Shown: positions 46,244 through 56,111 of the stretch, piece by piece
Numbering within the stretch: position 1 is the stretch's first letter
Layout: every line of letters starts with the position of its first letter
Source of the DNA: Saccharophagus sp. K07
GTDB taxonomy: Bacteria > Pseudomonadota > Gammaproteobacteria > Pseudomonadales > Cellvibrionaceae
Reading direction: 5' to 3'
Assembly (NCBI RefSeq): GCF_014336955.1
Contig: NZ_QRAI01000001.1
Location: forward strand, 124,001 to 188,000
Length of the DNA: 64,000 nt
The notes under the pieces: generated by a model
The model's database searches: none
What the model was told of the DNA's origin: nothing
Seen by the model: only the letters and a program-made list of their open reading frames with translations
Program-made: the position numbers and the translations under genes

Positions 46244-48118
46244 ATGCGTTTTCTCAAATGGCTGATCGGTATTGTCATTACCGTGGGCATTTTGCTCGCG
46301 GCTGTCCCTCTGGTTACCAAGTGGTACGTCATCCGCTGGCTGGAAAGCAAAGGTTATCAGGCCGAAATCAAACGTCTTGGTATGAATTTTCTGTGGGGCA
46401 AATTGAGCGCTCAGGGCGTTGCTCTCATAAGCCCAAGCGGAGAGCGCTTTGAAATTTTTGACGCCTCAGCGGATTTTGATTTATGGCCTATTAAAGATGG
46501 CAAGCTGGTTATCGATAGGCTGAAAGCGGACAGCGCACGTTTGGATATCCGCCACACCGCTAATGGTTTGAGCGTTGCCGGGTTTTCGTTCGACGATCTT
46601 ATGAGCAGGGTCGGTAGCCTCTATCCACTCGAAGTTCGGCTGGCACAGCTGACTTACGTCGACTTTTGTTATGCAACTCAACAGTGTATTCGGGCGGAGA
46701 ACGTCACTTTTTCGCGCGCCAGATGGGTGACTTCGGGGCAGAATTGGTCTTTTGTGCACAATGCACCGCTAACCATCGAGAAAGTTTTTTTACGCGATCA
46801 AAACAATAGCGGTACTTTGTTTTACGGGGCGGAACTCAGTATTGCCCGCGGCCTGTACAGTGCGGGTTCGGTCGAGCTGGAAAATTTGATGTTACGCAAT
46901 TTCCAGTTTATTGAGGGTTCTTTTGGCGCCGCGGGAATGGAAGCGCCCTATCAAACGCAGATCGGTGAAACCTCCATTACAAGCCTCCAGTGGCAGAGGG
47001 GGGCTCCTCACACTCTGGCGGTTGGCGCAGTTGATGTCACCAGTTTGCGGCAGTCCCTGTATCGCAATGTCGATGGCCATCTGATGGTGCCAATCCGGCT
47101 GCGTATGCCCAAGGTCAATTTGACGGTAGAAAAAGTGGAAGTGCGCGACGGAGCCGTGTCCTGGCTGGATCATTCCGTTACTCCGCCCGCGAGCGCCAAC
47201 GCCTCTTCGCTTCATTTGCAGCTTGGCGCTATCGATAATAGCAAGCCGGATAGTGTCGTCCCTCTCAAGTTAACCGGCGGCCTGTACCAACAAGGAAAAA
47301 CGTTGCTGGAAGGGGATATATATCCATTCACCTCACCGATTCGTTTTGCCCTGACCGGCTTTGTCCAGGATGTGGATCTCTCCAAGCTGGAAGGCTATAG
47401 CCGTAAATACCTGCATCAGAGGGTCGACCAGGGCTTGGCGGATGTGTCCATCAGCGCTGTGGCGCGCAACAACCAATTGGAGGCAGATACCCGCTGGCAA
47501 TTCACCGATTTGCGCATCGAACCAAGTCGTGGCAACAGTTCGGATATGCCCCTGGAATTATCGTATGACCTTCTCAAAGACCATAACCGCAGCGTCGCGT
47601 TTACCATGCCCTTGCGCGGTGAGTTTGGCAGTGCGCAGTTAGAGCCGGAATACATCTTCTCCCGTCAGATTCGCCGGGTGCTGAGTGATATGGCGCGTCA
47701 ACGGGTTAATCCGGTCGGTGCTGCGCGCATTCCTGCCGGGTCTACATCCGCTGGCAAGGTGGCATTTCTGCCGATCGAGTACCGCGCGAACAGCCGTTAC
47801 CCGGGGGATGCGGATTTGAACCGCTTGGTGGAAATTGCCGCTATGCTGCGGGACAAACCCCATCTGAAAATGACCTTTTGCCCGGTGAGCACAGCGGGTG
47901 AATGGGCAGAAATCTTCAACGATGGTGAACGCCCTGCTACATCCACCGAGTTGTTACCTGAGCACGAAGAAGAGCTGATCGGTCTTGCCAGCGCACGCGG
48001 AAAAATCATTCGCACGCGCCTGATTGAGTCAGGAGCCGCCGCTGATCAGATCGAAATTTGCAATCCGACGGTCGATATGTCGCAGTTTGGGCTGTCTTTT
48101 GTGTCGATTTCCTTATAA
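46244..48118 (+). CDS. DUF748/AsmA-like membrane-anchored protein
   Basis: A 624-residue protein with one N-terminal helix (LIGIVITVGILLAAVPLV, about 8-25) and a long periplasmic region. Its beta-rich repeats (FEIFDASADFDLWPIKDGKLV, IDRLKADSARLDIRHT) match the AsmA/DUF748 group that bridges or traffics lipids across the periplasm. The C-terminus has LASARGKIIRTRLIESGAAADQIEI, the short OmpA-like segment seen in DUF748 proteins. Downstream of the LEA lipoprotein on the same strand, and upstream of parC; an envelope role is likely but unproven. Confidence 0.75.
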   Translation: MRFLKWLIGIVITVGILLAAVPLVTKWYVIRWLESKGYQAEIKRLGMNFLWGKLSAQGVALISPSGERFEIFDASADFDLWPIKDGKLVIDRLKADSARLDIRHTANGLSVAGFSFDDLMSRVGSLYPLEVRLAQLTYVDFCYATQQCIRAENVTFSRARWVTSGQNWSFVHNAPLTIEKVFLRDQNNSGTLFYGAELSIARGLYSAGSVELENLMLRNFQFIEGSFGAAGMEAPYQTQIGETSITSLQWQRGAPHTLAVGAVDVTSLRQSLYRNVDGHLMVPIRLRMPKVNLTVEKVEVRDGAVSWLDHSVTPPASANASSLHLQLGAIDNSKPDSVVPLKLTGGLYQQGKTLLEGDIYPFTSPIRFALTGFVQDVDLSKLEGYSRKYLHQRVDQGLADVSISAVARNNQLEADTRWQFTDLRIEPSRGNSSDMPLELSYDLLKDHNRSVAFTMPLRGEFGSAQLEPEYIFSRQIRRVLSDMARQRVNPVGAARIPAGSTSAGKVAFLPIEYRANSRYPGDADLNRLVEIAAMLRDKPHLKMTFCPVSTAGEWAEIFNDGERPATSTELLPEHEEELIGLASARGKIIRTRLIESGAAADQIEICNPTVDMSQFGLSFVSISL

Positions 48119-48133
48119 TCGCCAGCTTCTCTG

Positions 48134-48151
48134 CCCCGGCCGTGGCCGGGG
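48134..48151 (+). terminator. GC-rich hairpin between DUF748 gene and parC
   Basis: CCCCGGCC-GT-GGCCGGGG is an 8-bp stem with a 2-nt loop (realistically 7 bp), followed by TTCCCGTCCCTTT. It may attenuate read-through into parC. Confidence 0.5.
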
Positions 48152-48181
48152 TTCCCGTCCCTTTGGAAACTTGCCGTCGCT

Positions 48182-50428
48182 ATGACTGATTTGCTTGCAC
48201 CTTCCGCAGACGAACGTATTCCCCTTAAACAATTCACCGAGAAGGCGTACCTGGACTACTCCATGTACGTGATTCTCGACCGCGCCCTGCCGCATGTGGG
48301 CGACGGTCTCAAGCCGGTACAGCGGCGCATCATCTACGCCATGAGCGAATTGGGTTTGAAGGCTTCGGCCAAGTACAAAAAATCCGCTCGTACCGTGGGG
48401 GATGTGATTGGTAAATTCCACCCGCACGGCGACTCAGCCGCTTATGAAGCCATGGTTTTGATGGCGCAGCCGTTCTCCTTTCGCTACCCGCTGATCGACG
48501 GGCAGGGCAACTGGGGTTCGCAGGACGATCCCAAATCCTTCGCCGCCATGCGTTACACGGAAGCCAAGCTCACCCCGTTTTCTGAAGTGCTGCTGAGCGA
48601 ACTCGCCCAAGGTACGGTGGATTGGCAGCCAAACTTTGACGGAACCATTGAAGAGCCGCGGGTTTTGCCGGCGCGTGTGCCGACTGTACTGTTAAATGGC
48701 ACTACCGGGATCGCGGTGGGTATGGCGACGGATATTCCGCCGCACAACCTGCGCGAGGTAGTGGCGGCGACTGTGCATCTGCTGGAAAACCCCAAAGCGA
48801 CCCCGGCGGAGTTGTGCCAGTTTGTGCTCGGCCCTGATATGCCGACCGATGCGGAAATCATTACTCCGCGAGCTGAATTGGTGCGCATCTACGAAACCGG
48901 CCGCGGCAGCGTGAAAATGCGCGCCAAATGGATTAAAGAAGAGGGTGATATCGTTATCACGGCTCTGCCGCATCAAGTGAGCGGTGCCAAGATCCTGGAG
49001 CAGATTGCTGCGCAGATGCAGGCGAAGAAGCTGCCGATGGTGGCGGATCTGCGTGATGAGTCGGATCATGAGAACCCGACGCGCCTGGTGATAGTGCCGC
49101 GCTCCAACCGCATCGACGTAGACGCATTGATGAATCACCTGTTTGCCACCACTGAGCTGGAGCGCAGCTACAGGGTCAACATCAATCTGATTGGCAACGA
49201 CGGCAAGCCCGGGGTAAAAAACCTGGCGGAGCTGCTGACTGAATGGCTGGTTTTCCGCATGGAGACCGTGCGCCGCCGTCTGCAGCACCGTTTGGATTGG
49301 GTGGATCGCCGTCTGCATTTGTTGGACGGTATGTTGATCGCTTATCTCAATCTGGATGAGGTGATCCACATCATCCGCACCGAGGATCATCCGAAAGAAA
49401 AATTGATGGCGCGGTTCGGTCTGTCGGAAGATCAGGCCAATTACATCCTCGATACCCGCTTGCGTCAGTTGGCGCGCCTGGAAGAAATGAAAATCCGCGG
49501 CGAGCAGGAAGAGCTGGCCAAGGAAAAAGCCGACCTGGAAGCGACTCTTGCGTCTGAGCGACGCATGAAAACCCTGGTGCGCAAAGAGCTGGAAGCGACG
49601 GCAAAAGAATTCGGCGACGACCGCCGCAGTCCCTTGGTGGAACGAGCCGAAGCTCAGGCGTTCAGCGAAACCGAACTTCTGCCCAGCGAGCCGGTGACGG
49701 TTGTTCTGTCAGAAAAAGGCTGGATTCGCTCGGCCAAAGGCCACGATATAGACCCGCACAGCTTGAGCTATAAGGCGGGCGACCAGTTTGCGTTTCTCGC
49801 TCGCGGTAAAAGCCAGCAGACGGTGCTGCTCTTGGATTCAACCGGCCGCAGTTACAGTATTCCCGCCCACTCCTTGCCATCGGCCCGGGGGCAGGGTGAG
49901 CCTGTCACCAGCCGCCTCAATCCTCCCAGTGGTGCCACCTTTATGGGAGTGTTGATGGGCGAGGATTCCCAGCCGATCTTGCTCGCCACAGACGCCGGTT
50001 ACGGCTTTGTCGCGACACTGGGAGATATGCAGAGCAAGAACCGCTCGGGCAAGACGCTGCTGACGGTACCAGAAGGTGCACGGGTACTACCTCCGGCTAT
50101 TATTCAAGACGTCAGCACAACGCAGTTGGTGGCGGTGACCAACGACGGCCGTATGTTGGTGTTCCCGGTCACTGAATTGCCCGTTCTGGCCAAAGGCAAG
50201 GGCAATAAGATCATAGGTATCCAGACCAGCCGTTTGGAAACCCGTGAAGAATATATGGTGGCAGTGGTTCCGCTGACCGAGGGGCAAACCGTCAAAATCT
50301 GGTGCGGTAAACGTTCGCTGCAATTGCGCCTGAAAGATATGGCGCATTACATGGGGGAGCGCGGTCGCAGAGGGCACAAATTGCCGCAAGGATTCCAGCG
50401 CGTTGACCGGATTGAGCTCATAGATTAA
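48182..50428 (+). CDS. parC: DNA topoisomerase IV subunit A
   Basis: A 748-residue type IIA topoisomerase subunit that cuts DNA and separates daughter chromosomes with ParE. Seen: winged-helix domain, the quinolone region [12 protein letters not shown] with S85 and E89 (the wild-type residues; E. coli S80/E84), the catalytic tyrosine Y125 in [10 protein letters not shown], a coiled-coil tower (about 360-480) and C-terminal beta-pinwheel blades. ParC-type rather than GyrA because the C-terminus lacks the GQRG[R/K]G box. ParE is not in the window. An inverted repeat follows the stop. Confidence 0.96.
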   Translation: MTDLLAPSADERIPLKQFTEKAYLDYSMYVILDRALPHVGDGLKPVQRRIIYAMSELGLKASAKYKKSARTVGDVIGKFHPHGDSAAYEAMVLMAQPFSFRYPLIDGQGNWGSQDDPKSFAAMRYTEAKLTPFSEVLLSELAQGTVDWQPNFDGTIEEPRVLPARVPTVLLNGTTGIAVGMATDIPPHNLREVVAATVHLLENPKATPAELCQFVLGPDMPTDAEIITPRAELVRIYETGRGSVKMRAKWIKEEGDIVITALPHQVSGAKILEQIAAQMQAKKLPMVADLRDESDHENPTRLVIVPRSNRIDVDALMNHLFATTELERSYRVNINLIGNDGKPGVKNLAELLTEWLVFRMETVRRRLQHRLDWVDRRLHLLDGMLIAYLNLDEVIHIIRTEDHPKEKLMARFGLSEDQANYILDTRLRQLARLEEMKIRGEQEELAKEKADLEATLASERRMKTLVRKELEATAKEFGDDRRSPLVERAEAQAFSETELLPSEPVTVVLSEKGWIRSAKGHDIDPHSLSYKAGDQFAFLARGKSQQTVLLLDSTGRSYSIPAHSLPSARGQGEPVTSRLNPPSGATFMGVLMGEDSQPILLATDAGYGFVATLGDMQSKNRSGKTLLTVPEGARVLPPAIIQDVSTTQLVAVTNDGRMLVFPVTELPVLAKGKGNKIIGIQTSRLETREEYMVAVVPLTEGQTVKIWCGKRSLQLRLKDMAHYMGERGRRGHKLPQGFQRVDRIELID

Positions 50429-50433
50429 CGCAC

Positions 50434-50469
50434 GGACAGGATCTGTTTCGTTTCGTGCAAATCCTGTCC
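50434..50469. repeat. 9-bp inverted repeat after parC
   Basis: GGACAGGAT (50434-50442) pairs with ATCCTGTCC (50461-50469) across an 18-nt loop. No T-run follows. It could be a terminator-like stem or a small regulatory site in the 258-nt gap before the PilZ gene. Confidence 0.6.
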
Positions 50470-50686
50470 AAAATCACGCTGATTTAAACGTTGGTGTAAA
50501 AAAAGCTGACGTTTTTCCGCTTTTACTACTCGCTTTTTTCCCGCTCCCGGGCGTAAACTACGCCCGTTTTCTAAGTGCCTGCTTACAGTCCTGGCCAAGC
50601 GCGACGCTACATGGCGAGTCGCATATTCTTCTGTAGTTTTCTTTTTCCTGTATCGGAAATTTCTTTACACGTTCAGAGGTTGTGTC

Positions 50687-50956
50687 ATGTTCCGAAAACA
50701 CGGACGAACGTCTATCCGTTGCCCTATGCAGCTCAAGCATCAGCGGCTCGGTTCCTTAGATGTCGTAACAAAAGATATAAGCGCATCAGGTATTTTTATC
50801 GATTTGCAGTCGCAAACAGATTCCGCATTACTGAGTCAATTGCGCTTGGGCGACACCCTGGAAGCGCACATTGAAAGTCCCGACAGTGAAACGGAAAAAG
50901 TCCGCTTGCAAGTGGCCCGTCTGAGTAAAGACGGTTTTGCTTTGATGTTTATTTAA
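50687..50956 (+). CDS. PilZ domain protein
   Basis: An 89-residue single-domain protein. It has both parts of the c-di-GMP site, R-x3-R in GRTSIRC and D-x-S-x2-G in KDISASGIF, so it probably binds c-di-GMP. The partner is unknown; small PilZ adaptors often act on pili, flagella or EPS export. The 3' end overlaps the convergent Bax-like gene by 8 nt. Confidence 0.9.
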   Translation: MFRKHGRTSIRCPMQLKHQRLGSLDVVTKDISASGIFIDLQSQTDSALLSQLRLGDTLEAHIESPDSETEKVRLQVARLSKDGFALMFI

Positions 50957-51848
50957 CCTGTTCGGTTACAGGGTTCGGCTCTTTCTTCGCATTAAAAGTC
51001 GGGTCCTCCGAATTTAAAGACAGCAAGAGTTGCGCAGGGATATCCGGTTCTAAGTGATTGACGCGGATAATAGAGCGCAACTCTTCTATGTAGGTTTCCC
51101 CTCGTTCCGAATACTTCTGCAGCGCTCCCACCAGTTCATATCCAGTTAAAGGTTCTCCTTTGGCGGTCTTCTCCTGCCGCAGAACTCGCAGTTCATGATA
51201 GGCCGAGTGGCTATTGATATTGAGGAAGTAGGCGCGCACCGATTCCCTGGCCGAGGCAAAGGTTGCAACTTCATGAGATGCGCCTTCGCGGCGCCGATTG
51301 GGCACCATTCCGCAACCTGGTTTGAAACACCACTGGCCGAAGTAGTTATTACCCTCGCGCGCGAACCGCGAGGTGCCCCAGGCCGATTCCGAAGCCGCCT
51401 GAGCCAGTGCCATGGCCGCTGGAATCTGATTGATGCGCCGTTCCAAACGCTGCAGCACAACAGCAGGCGGGGCCTCTGCCACGCTGTAGCTCGTCCGCCA
51501 TTCCTCCAATAGTGCGAGTTCTTTCGGTCGCAATTTGCCGTGAGCGGCGCGTTCTTTTAGCTGTAGCAGTATTTCCCTCTGTTCAAGCAGGCGTTGGTTT
51601 TCCTGGTCAATCAAGGGCTGAAAAAACTGAAAAAACGCTTCTTTGCGGGAGGCGATATCGCGGATGGCTTTGAAGTTTGGCGGGGCAGGGTCGACCCAAG
51701 CGTCAGGGGGGAGTGTTTCTTCGATGATCGCCAACGACGGGCTGTCGCTGGGCCACGGGTAATTCATAAGGAAGAAGCCTGTGCCGACTAAGGACATACA
51801 GTAGCCGGCGAGGCCATAAGCTAGAACCGATTTAAATCTCAAACCCAT
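50949..51848 (-). CDS. Bax-like glucosaminidase domain protein
   Basis: A 299-residue protein with one N-terminal membrane helix (LAYGLAGYCMSLVGTGFFL) and a periplasmic glucosaminidase domain. The catalytic Glu region is ALAQAASESAWGTSRFAREG, followed by NNYFGQWCF, the FASARESVRAYFLNINSH segment and YEDRGE-type YSERGETYIEELRSII. This matches the Bax/FlgJ-C family of peptidoglycan N-acetylglucosaminidases. It probably trims the cell wall. Convergent with the PilZ gene. Confidence 0.9.
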   Translation of the reverse strand: MGLRFKSVLAYGLAGYCMSLVGTGFFLMNYPWPSDSPSLAIIEETLPPDAWVDPAPPNFKAIRDIASRKEAFFQFFQPLIDQENQRLLEQREILLQLKERAAHGKLRPKELALLEEWRTSYSVAEAPPAVVLQRLERRINQIPAAMALAQAASESAWGTSRFAREGNNYFGQWCFKPGCGMVPNRRREGASHEVATFASARESVRAYFLNINSHSAYHELRVLRQEKTAKGEPLTGYELVGALQKYSERGETYIEELRSIIRVNHLEPDIPAQLLLSLNSEDPTFNAKKEPNPVTEQVK

Positions 51849-51906
51849 GCATCAATCTACGGCTTCGTCTTGTTACCCCAAAGCGTAGATGATTATGTGG
51901 TGAATA

Positions 51907-52548
51907 TCACAGTTTCAGCGACGAACGCAGCGCTTGGAGCTTCTCCTGATTGCGGGCTCTATCCAATGGCTCGGGCGCTTTTTCCGGCAGAGCGGGCGGC
52001 ACTGGCGGTTCCAATTGAGTTCCGTTGCGCACGGCTTGGCAGATTTCTTCATAGATATCCCGATAGATCGGGAAAGCGACCGATTCCGGCTGGGTTTGCA
52101 GAAAGTACCAGTCGCAGCGTTTGCCGGCGTGATAGACGGCAGGGTGGGACCAGTTATAGGCCGCTTTGGGCGATGGTGCGCGGCAGGCCTCGATATAAGC
52201 ACTGTGAGCGTCCGGCAGATCGAGATCGCTGCTCGCTTTTTCGCAGTAGTGGATCATGGTGCGCAGCGTCGGCAGGTATTCGCTGGTTTCGATCACCATC
52301 TTGGCGGCGCTGAGTAGTGTCCGGGCGTCGAACCGCCCCAGCATTTCCAGCCAGAGGCGTTTGACCTCATTGAGTTCGGCAGCATTACCGAACGCCTTCA
52401 AGTATTGGTTGTGATAATTCAGCCGGAAAAGGGTGAACACCTGGTTGATGGCATCCACCATCGCCAAACGGCGGGCCTGGGCAGCGGCATCTTTGGACGA
52501 TTGGGGGGGCTCAGAGGGCCCAACTGCGGTCGGTGAGTTGTTCGGCAA
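51907..52548 (-). CDS. Lambda-P-like replication protein
   Basis: A 213-residue protein in the longest frame, opening with a TTG and an Asn/Pro/Gln-rich stretch. The core reads LAMVDAINQVFTLFRLNYHNQYLKAF, KRLWLEMLGRFDARTLLSAA and LPTLRTMIHYCEKA, resembling phage lambda P and the pseudomonad chromosomal replication-protein-P family that may load the DnaB helicase where dnaC is absent. Tail rich in Pro/Glu. The 5' end overlaps the DnaT-like gene by 38 nt, so the pair is translationally linked. The start codon is uncertain. Confidence 0.72.
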   Translation of the reverse strand: MPNNSPTAVGPSEPPQSSKDAAAQARRLAMVDAINQVFTLFRLNYHNQYLKAFGNAAELNEVKRLWLEMLGRFDARTLLSAAKMVIETSEYLPTLRTMIHYCEKASSDLDLPDAHSAYIEACRAPSPKAAYNWSHPAVYHAGKRCDWYFLQTQPESVAFPIYRDIYEEICQAVRNGTQLEPPVPPALPEKAPEPLDRARNQEKLQALRSSLKL

Positions 52549-53608
52549 GGCTCAATTCTCGTGTGGACTTGGTTTGTGGATCTTCTTGCGCGTGGCGTTT
52601 CGCCCAGCGCTGTTTCACATACTGTAAAAATCGGGTGTTCCAGGAGGAATGCACCTGGTTGCTGTCGCGCCAGTAGATAACGAATTCGGGCAACAGACTT
52701 TGGGCGAAGGGGATATCGATATTCGCCAAGCGCAATACTTCGTAGACGTCCTGGGACGGCACCCAATTGGGTGGGATGCGGCGCGGCGTAGGATCGTGCT
52801 CCAGGGCAGCTTTGTAGCGCAACCACTGATGATGGACATGATCGCGAAACTTTTTGTTCCAGTTGTCCGAGCGCACGCCTTTTTCCCGCCAATAAAGCTC
52901 AAATTCCGGAATCGCATCTTCAATGAACTGACGGCTGATGCCGGCGTGGCGCGACAGCACATCAATTGCTTCTTCGCTGGGCCGCCAGTTGCGCGGCATT
53001 AGCGTCTCGCGGCTGCGCGCATTCTGCTCTGCTTCGTATTCGCGCCATTTGCGGATGGTGTGCTGAATAAACTTCGATCCCCAGGAGTGGGCTGACTCGC
53101 CGCGCTCGCGCCAGTAGTTGACGAACTCGGGTACCTGCTCCAGGGCAAAACTGCTGGGAATATTGTGCTGCGCCAGGCGGCCGAGGATTTCGCGGTCGGG
53201 TTGCCAGGACGGCGGCATCAGGTTTTTGCTGGCGGGCGTCGGCGCGGCGATTTGCTGCGGCACAGGTGCAGATGCGCTTTGTACCACTCTGTCATTGAAC
53301 GCGAATTTTAGCTGGCGCGCGGTGGCGTAAGGAGCAGATGCGATCAGCAGCAAGCCTTGCTCGCGCAGGTTGGCGGCAACGCGCTGCACATCTTGGGGTT
53401 GCCAGAAGGGCATCAGGCGACTGACGGATGTTTCGTTCAAGGTGAACCAAACATACCCATTGCTGCTAAGCCCGGTCTGGCTGCGCGCTACGCCAGTGAG
53501 TATCGACAACATGGTTGCTTCCTCGAGGCCAATGGTGGCCGCCAGAGTGGGGTAAACCAGTATCGGTGTTTCGGGTATCAAGCTGTTTTGATCGTGGGAT
53601 CGGGTCAT
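52511..53608 (-). CDS. DnaT-like protein with three DnaT domains
   Basis: A 365-residue protein from ATG 53608 (MTRSHDQNSLIP). The N-terminal ~100 residues resemble a winged-helix replication-initiator domain (VYPTLAATIGLEEATMLSIL). Three copies of a ~60-residue DnaT ssDNA-binding domain follow, around residues 131-194, 205-266 and 279-338, each with W-x-P, an acidic helix, PEF-x2-YWR, and a W-x3-F helix. Escherichia coli DnaT carries one such domain. It is probably part of the restart primosome with the overlapping lambda-P-like protein. An upstream ATG (53632) would add eight residues. Confidence 0.8.
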   Translation of the reverse strand: MTRSHDQNSLIPETPILVYPTLAATIGLEEATMLSILTGVARSQTGLSSNGYVWFTLNETSVSRLMPFWQPQDVQRVAANLREQGLLLIASAPYATARQLKFAFNDRVVQSASAPVPQQIAAPTPASKNLMPPSWQPDREILGRLAQHNIPSSFALEQVPEFVNYWRERGESAHSWGSKFIQHTIRKWREYEAEQNARSRETLMPRNWRPSEEAIDVLSRHAGISRQFIEDAIPEFELYWREKGVRSDNWNKKFRDHVHHQWLRYKAALEHDPTPRRIPPNWVPSQDVYEVLRLANIDIPFAQSLLPEFVIYWRDSNQVHSSWNTRFLQYVKQRWAKRHAQEDPQTKSTRELSLAEQLTDRSWAL

Positions 53609-53774
53609 GGGGAACTCAAGTCTTAGTTCCATACTCTAGCACTGCCCTTCGATTATTGGTAACCGTCTTATGGAGCAAGTGTGGACAGGCGCAGCTTATT
53701 GCGGACTCTGCTCTTCTTGGTGTGATTTAACCCCTGTGTTAGTGTTGGCGCGTTTTTCTGATCCCGAGTCCGTC

Positions 53775-54269
53775 ATGTTATTTCCCGTTTCCAACGATCT
53801 TGAAGAAGCTCTGTGTTTCTCCCGCTTCGACGAAGGACATTTGCTGTCGACCGTTTCCGATCACCGTTTTGTGCTGGACGAAACTACTTGGCTGTCGGCG
53901 GAGCATTGTTATCAGGCGCAGAAGTTTTCGCACAATCCGGCCTATCAAGCGCGTATTGCCCAGGCCTCGTCGGCGCAGGAGGCGTATAAGCTCGGCAATC
54001 GCTGGTGGCCGCTCAAGCGGGGTGATTTTAAGCAGGTGCGCCGGGTGCTGATGACGCGGGCGCTCTATTGCAAAGCCCAGCAAAATCCGGAAGTCGGCGA
54101 GTTTTTGTTGGCGACGGGCGAGCAAAAGATCGTCGAGACATCGCTGTACGACCACTATTGGGGAATAGGGCGGGATCTGCGCGGACAGAACATGTTGGGG
54201 CAGGTCTGGATGGATGTGCGCCGGCGGATGCGTGAGCGTTTGCAGGAGATTGCGAATGGCCAAGGCTAA
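53775..54269 (+). CDS. NADAR family protein (YbiA-like)
   Basis: A 164-residue protein from ATG 53775 (MLFPVSNDLEE). Family marks: WLSAEHCYQAQKF, EAYKLGNRWWPLK, IVETSLYDHYWGIG and GQNMLGQVWMDVR. NADAR proteins act on riboflavin-pathway intermediates or remove ADP-ribose from nucleic-acid or protein bases. Its end overlaps the radA start by 14 nt, so the two may be co-translated. The open frame extends upstream to 53670 without a ribosome site. Confidence 0.9.
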   Translation: MLFPVSNDLEEALCFSRFDEGHLLSTVSDHRFVLDETTWLSAEHCYQAQKFSHNPAYQARIAQASSAQEAYKLGNRWWPLKRGDFKQVRRVLMTRALYCKAQQNPEVGEFLLATGEQKIVETSLYDHYWGIGRDLRGQNMLGQVWMDVRRRMRERLQEIANGQG

Positions 54270-55620
54270 AACCGCCTTTGTTTGTGACGACTGCGGCGCC
54301 GACTTCACCAAATGGCAGGGGCAGTGCAGCGAGTGCGGCGCGTGGAATTCGCTGAAGGAAGTCCGCCTTAGCAGCAGTACCCGCTCAAGTGGCGAAGGAG
54401 TGTTGAAAGGATACGCCGGTGCTACCGAGGCGAAGATTCAAACCCTGCAGGATGTCTCCCTCACTGAAGTACCGCGCTTTACCTCGACTATGGGCGAATT
54501 CGACCGCGTGCTCGGCGGCGGTTTTGTACCGGGTTCGGTGGTGCTGGTCGGTGGGCATCCGGGCGCGGGTAAATCGACTCTGCTGTTGCAATCCCTCTGC
54601 AAACTCTCGCAATCACACCGTGCTTTGTACGTCACCGGCGAAGAATCCTTGCAGCAGGTTGCCATGCGGGCAAAACGTCTGGGGTTGCCCATGGACCGTT
54701 TGCAGGTGCTGGCGGAAACCAATGTGGAAAGCATCGTCAATCTGGCGCAACAGGTTGCGCCGGGCATTATGGTGGTGGACTCGATTCAGGTGGTACATCT
54801 GGCGGATATCAGTTCCGCGCCGGGCAGTGTGTCGCAAGTGCGCGAATGCGCCGCATTGTTGACTCGCTTTGCCAAGCAGACGGGGACGGTGCTGATTCTG
54901 GTGGGGCATGTCACCAAAGACGGGACCCTGGCGGGTCCAAAAGTGCTGGAGCACATTATCGACTGCTCGATCATGCTGGAAGGTGGCCACGACTCCCGAT
55001 TCCGCACCCTGCGCGGCCACAAAAACCGTTTTGGCGCGGTGAATGAGTTGGGGGTGTTTGCCATGACTGAGCAGGGCATGAAGGAAGTGCCCAACCCTTC
55101 GGCCATCTTTCTTCAGCGCGCGGAAGAAATCGCCCCGGGGTCGGTAGTAATGGCCACCTGGGAAGCCACCCGGCCACTCCTAGTGGAGATCCAGGCGCTG
55201 GTGGACAGCAGCCACGGCAACCCGCGGCGCGTCGCCGTGGGTATGGAGCAAAACCGCCTGGCCATGCTGCTGGCGGTGTTGCACCGCCACGGTGGCTTGA
55301 TGCTGGGCGATCAGGACGTTTTTGTGAATGCCGTCGGTGGGGTAAAGATCATGGAGCCCAGTGCCGATTTGGCGCTGCTGTTCGCGCTGGTATCCAGCTT
55401 CCGCGATATAACCTTGCCGCGTGACTTGGTGGTGTTTGGTGAAGTGGGGCTGTCCGGCGAGATTCGCCCGGTACCCAGCGGGCAGGAACGCCTGCGCGAA
55501 GCGGCCAAACACGGCTTCCGCCGCGCCATAGTGCCTGCAGCCAATACGACCAAAGAGAAAATTGCCGGATTGGAAGTGATCCCGGTTAAGAAGATCGACG
55601 AGGCTTTGTCCTACATCTAA
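54256..55620 (+). CDS. radA: DNA repair protein RadA (Sms)
   Basis: A 454-residue ATPase that drives branch migration of recombination intermediates. Zinc site C10-x2-C13...C24-x2-C27 (CDDCG, CSECG); Walker A GGHPGAGKS (99-107); the RadA-specific KNRFG loop (GHKNRFGAVNELG); Walker B MVVDSIQVVH; C-terminal Lon-like domain (PSADLALLFALVSS). The start ATG 54256 has a CAGGAG site inside the NADAR gene. The 3' end is tandem-duplicated in the intergenic DNA. Confidence 0.96.
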   Translation: MAKAKTAFVCDDCGADFTKWQGQCSECGAWNSLKEVRLSSSTRSSGEGVLKGYAGATEAKIQTLQDVSLTEVPRFTSTMGEFDRVLGGGFVPGSVVLVGGHPGAGKSTLLLQSLCKLSQSHRALYVTGEESLQQVAMRAKRLGLPMDRLQVLAETNVESIVNLAQQVAPGIMVVDSIQVVHLADISSAPGSVSQVRECAALLTRFAKQTGTVLILVGHVTKDGTLAGPKVLEHIIDCSIMLEGGHDSRFRTLRGHKNRFGAVNELGVFAMTEQGMKEVPNPSAIFLQRAEEIAPGSVVMATWEATRPLLVEIQALVDSSHGNPRRVAVGMEQNRLAMLLAVLHRHGGLMLGDQDVFVNAVGGVKIMEPSADLALLFALVSSFRDITLPRDLVVFGEVGLSGEIRPVPSGQERLREAAKHGFRRAIVPAANTTKEKIAGLEVIPVKKIDEALSYI

Positions 55621-55644
55621 AACGTTTTGTCCTACATCTAAAAC
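55605..55644. repeat. 21-bp tandem duplication of the radA 3' end
   Basis: TTTGTCCTACATCTAAAAC occurs at 55605-55623, covering the last radA codons and stop, and again exactly at 55626-55644. Confidence 0.95.
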
Positions 55645-56028
55645 TTATTGCTGGTGGCGTTTTAGCAGCTCCGCCAGTACCCGCTCGGCGGCCCCTGGCT
55701 CGCCCAGGTTGATTTCGATCAGTCGGCGCAAATGCACCATGCTGTCCATATCGATGCTGGTGCAGTGAAAACCGAGAAATGCCGAGCTGCTGTGTACCAA
55801 CGTAACCTGCATGGTGATGATGACATCATCCGCCAAAGTCACCTGCAGGGTGCAGGGAATATCGGTGCGCAGGTGGTAGTCGGCTGGAGTGGAAATCAGC
55901 ACGCCATTGACAGAAATATCCTGCAGCTGTGCTTGGTACTGTTTTCCTTCCTGCAACAGGCGCACATCCCCATCGAATGGAATTCGGCTGAAATTCCGTC
56001 GCTCCGGTGTAACTATGGTCTTTTCCAT
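55645..56028 (-). CDS. PilZ domain protein
   Basis: A 127-residue single-domain protein with both c-di-GMP motifs: R-x3-R in RRNFSR and D-x-S-x2-G in QDISVNGVL. The C-terminal ~40 residues (VHLRRLIEINLGEPGAAERVL) form a helical extension typical of stand-alone PilZ proteins in Pseudomonas. It probably relays c-di-GMP to an unknown partner. Convergent with radA; upstream of ettA's terminator. Confidence 0.9.
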   Translation of the reverse strand: MEKTIVTPERRNFSRIPFDGDVRLLQEGKQYQAQLQDISVNGVLISTPADYHLRTDIPCTLQVTLADDVIITMQVTLVHSSSAFLGFHCTSIDMDSMVHLRRLIEINLGEPGAAERVLAELLKRHQQ

Positions 56029-56111
56029 GAAAATGGCTGCTCATATTGGGATAACAGCCCAAGTTTAGACCCGCAGCGCGACGGCTACCAATTGAACAGT
56101 GGCACGAAAAG

